In this document: piece by piece, positions 62,863 through 64,000 of the stretch
Layout of the letters: the number at the start of each line of letters is the position of its first letter
Position numbering within the stretch: the first letter of the stretch is position 1
Assembly: GCA_965203605.1 (NCBI GenBank)
Contig: OZ241902.1
Coordinates: 806,001 to 870,000, forward strand
Reading direction: 5' to 3'
DNA from: JAPOUP01 sp965203605
GTDB lineage: Bacteria; Pseudomonadota; Alphaproteobacteria; Rhodobacterales; Rhodobacteraceae
DNA: 64,000 nucleotides
The notes under the pieces: generated by a model
The model's input: the letters and a program-made list of their open reading frames with translations, nothing else
Database searches by the model: none
What the model was told of the DNA's origin: nothing
Program-made: the position numbers and the translations under genes

Positions 62863-63790
62863 GCTGGTCTTCTCCCATCGGTTTCAGATCAGGTTCACTT
62901 GCGCGGCAAAGGTCGGTCATCCGCGGACATCGCCCGGCGAATGCGCAGCCTCGCGGTGGGTTCAGCGGATCGGGAAGTTCGGTTCCTTTCTGTTCGAGCG
63001 CTGCAAGCGAGCGGCCCACGACCGGTGCGCTCTTGGCCAGCAGGCTTGTATATGGATGGCGAGGACGTGCAAAGATGCGTTCGGCGCTGCCGATCTCGAC
63101 CACCTTCCCAAAATACAGGACAACGACCCGATCGCTGACCGCCTCGACCACCGCCAGATCATGCGTGATGAACAAATAGGTGAGGCCAAACCTTGTCTTG
63201 AGATCCGCCAAAAGGTTCAGAACCTGCGCCTGAACGGAGACATCCAAGGCCGAAACCGGTTCGTCCAGTACAATGATTCGGGGGTTCGCGGCCAGCGCCC
63301 GGGCAATAGCGATCCTCTGCGCCTGCCCGCCCGAGAATTCATGAGGGTAACGGTCAAGAAACTCTTCGCGGAGGTTCACGGATGCGAAGATCTCGGCGAT
63401 GCGCCTGTCACGATCGGGTTTCGCCATGCCGTGAAGCCGCTTTAGGGGCGCTTCCATGATCTGCCGAATCGTCCTGCGCGGGTTCAGGCTGCTTTGCGGA
63501 TCCTGGAAGACGTACTGTATGAGCTTGCCGAACTCTGCATGGCCGGTGCTGCCAAGCGCCTTGCCTGCGATTTCGATTCTGCCCGCGGTCGGCTCCAGCA
63601 ATCCGACAAGCATTCTCGCAAGGGTTGACTTGCCACATCCGGATTCGCCCACGACGCCAAGGGTTTCGCCGACTTCCACCTGAAACGACACGGGCCGCAC
63701 CGCGTGCGTGCCGGGCGGGGCCGCGCCGAAGAGCGGCCTTGTCCGCAGGAAGGTCTTGGCCAGATGCTCAACCTTGAGCGCAGGCGTCAC
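62831..63790 (-). CDS. Peptide/nickel-type ABC transporter ATPase, DppF/OppF type
   Basis: A 319-residue ATPase. Walker A GESGCGKSTLARMLVGLL, Q-loop YVFQDPQSSLNPRRTI, signature HEFSGGQAQRIAIARALA, Walker B IIVLDEPVSALDVSVQAQV and H-loop LFITHDLAVVEAVSDRV are followed by the C-terminal oligopeptide domain with GCAFAGRCPRMTDLCRA, whose cysteines are typical. The start is a GTG overlapping the stop of the preceding gene. The transported compound is unknown; this family takes peptides, sugars, opines and amines. Confidence 0.94.
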   Translation of the reverse strand: MTPALKVEHLAKTFLRTRPLFGAAPPGTHAVRPVSFQVEVGETLGVVGESGCGKSTLARMLVGLLEPTAGRIEIAGKALGSTGHAEFGKLIQYVFQDPQSSLNPRRTIRQIMEAPLKRLHGMAKPDRDRRIAEIFASVNLREEFLDRYPHEFSGGQAQRIAIARALAANPRIIVLDEPVSALDVSVQAQVLNLLADLKTRFGLTYLFITHDLAVVEAVSDRVVVLYFGKVVEIGSAERIFARPRHPYTSLLAKSAPVVGRSLAALEQKGTELPDPLNPPRGCAFAGRCPRMTDLCRASEPDLKPMGEDQLAACHHPLER

Positions 63791-64000
63791 GGCGCCCTCT
63801 CAGGGAAGAGGCACCTGACGGCGCGGAGGGCCGGACCTTGCAGGGGAATCTCGCCCTGCCGGCAGTTCACCTCTGCCTTGCTGCATCGGGGCGCGAAGGC
63901 ACAGCCGGGCTGCAGGTCGTCCAGCTCCGGCGGCAAGCCCGGGATCGCGGCCAATTCGCGGCGGCCGCCGCCCAGTGCAGGCACGCAGGCGATCAGGCGC
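63787..64000 (-). CDS. Peptide-type ABC transporter ATPase, DppD/OppD type, C-terminal end only
   Basis: Only the last 70 codons lie in the window; the rest is beyond the right edge. The visible RRELAAIPGLPPELDDLQPGCAFAPRCSKAEVNC is the C-terminal oligopeptide/dipeptide transporter domain with its cysteine cluster. The stop overlaps the GTG start of the partner ATPase. It shows that the window cuts through a Dpp-like operon. Confidence 0.88.
   Translation of the reverse strand, partial: RLIACVPALGGGRRELAAIPGLPPELDDLQPGCAFAPRCSKAEVNCRQGEIPLQGPALRAVRCLFPERAP

Noticed and set aside
1..64000. CRISPR arrays, tRNA or rRNA genes
   Set aside because: No regularly spaced repeats and no cloverleaf or rRNA-like stretches were recognised on reading both strands.

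Overview
The window looks like chromosomal DNA from a marine alphaproteobacterium of the Rhodobacterales (Roseobacter group). The main grounds are a dmdA-acuI dimethylsulfoniopropionate (DMSP) operon, an alphaproteobacterial-type SspB, a LexA gene preceded by a perfect GTTC-N7-GTTC box (the alphaproteobacterial SOS operator), many ABC and tripartite tricarboxylate (TTT) transporters, and a recombinase-in-trio element. No rRNA, tRNA or CRISPR array was seen.

Layout. 1-3.8 kb is debris: a frameshifted IS110 transposase, a C-terminally truncated AAA-ATPase-like protein and an RTX-repeat scrap. 3.85-11.7 kb is backbone: sspB, a chrA chromate transporter, a DUF2182/DUF1326 pair, then dmdA, acuI and a class V aminotransferase. 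12.6-20.1 kb is a nest of mobile DNA: a decayed rpn copy, a second rpn gene split by a 3.5-kb RIT element with three overlapping tyrosine recombinases, and a GNAT acetyltransferase split by a 1.33-kb IS4-family element. Both split genes can be rejoined in frame on paper, so both insertions are probably recent.

20.3-25.5 kb holds a sugar ABC transporter with a divergent IclR regulator and ATPase. 26.3-29.5 kb is a DNA-repair area: photolyase, lexA with its operator, and a conserved gene of unknown function. 30.0-36.9 kb carries an RraA-like protein, an alpha/beta hydrolase, a second sugar ABC transporter (one permease broken by a TGA) and an SDR. 37.9-45.6 kb is a GntR-TTT transporter-sulfatase-split transketolase-SDR cluster that looks like a decaying catabolic pathway: the sulfatase has an in-frame TGA and the SDR lacks its catalytic core.

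45.9-52.7 kb, bounded by two related decayed repeats, encodes an amide/urea-type ABC transporter with a fused permease-ATPase, an amidase and a LuxR-type regulator. 54.4-61.4 kb is a tight operon joining an N-formylglutamate amidohydrolase, a cysteine hydrolase, a complete Liv-type transporter and a formamidase, apparently for import and hydrolysis of amide or formyl compounds. The window ends with an FadR-type GntR regulator and the ATPases of a peptide-type ABC transporter that runs off the edge.

The recurring themes are scavenging of small organic N, S and sugar compounds, and active gene decay by insertions, nonsense changes and deletions. The IS110, RIT and rpn DNA is clearly more GC-rich than the catabolic backbone.
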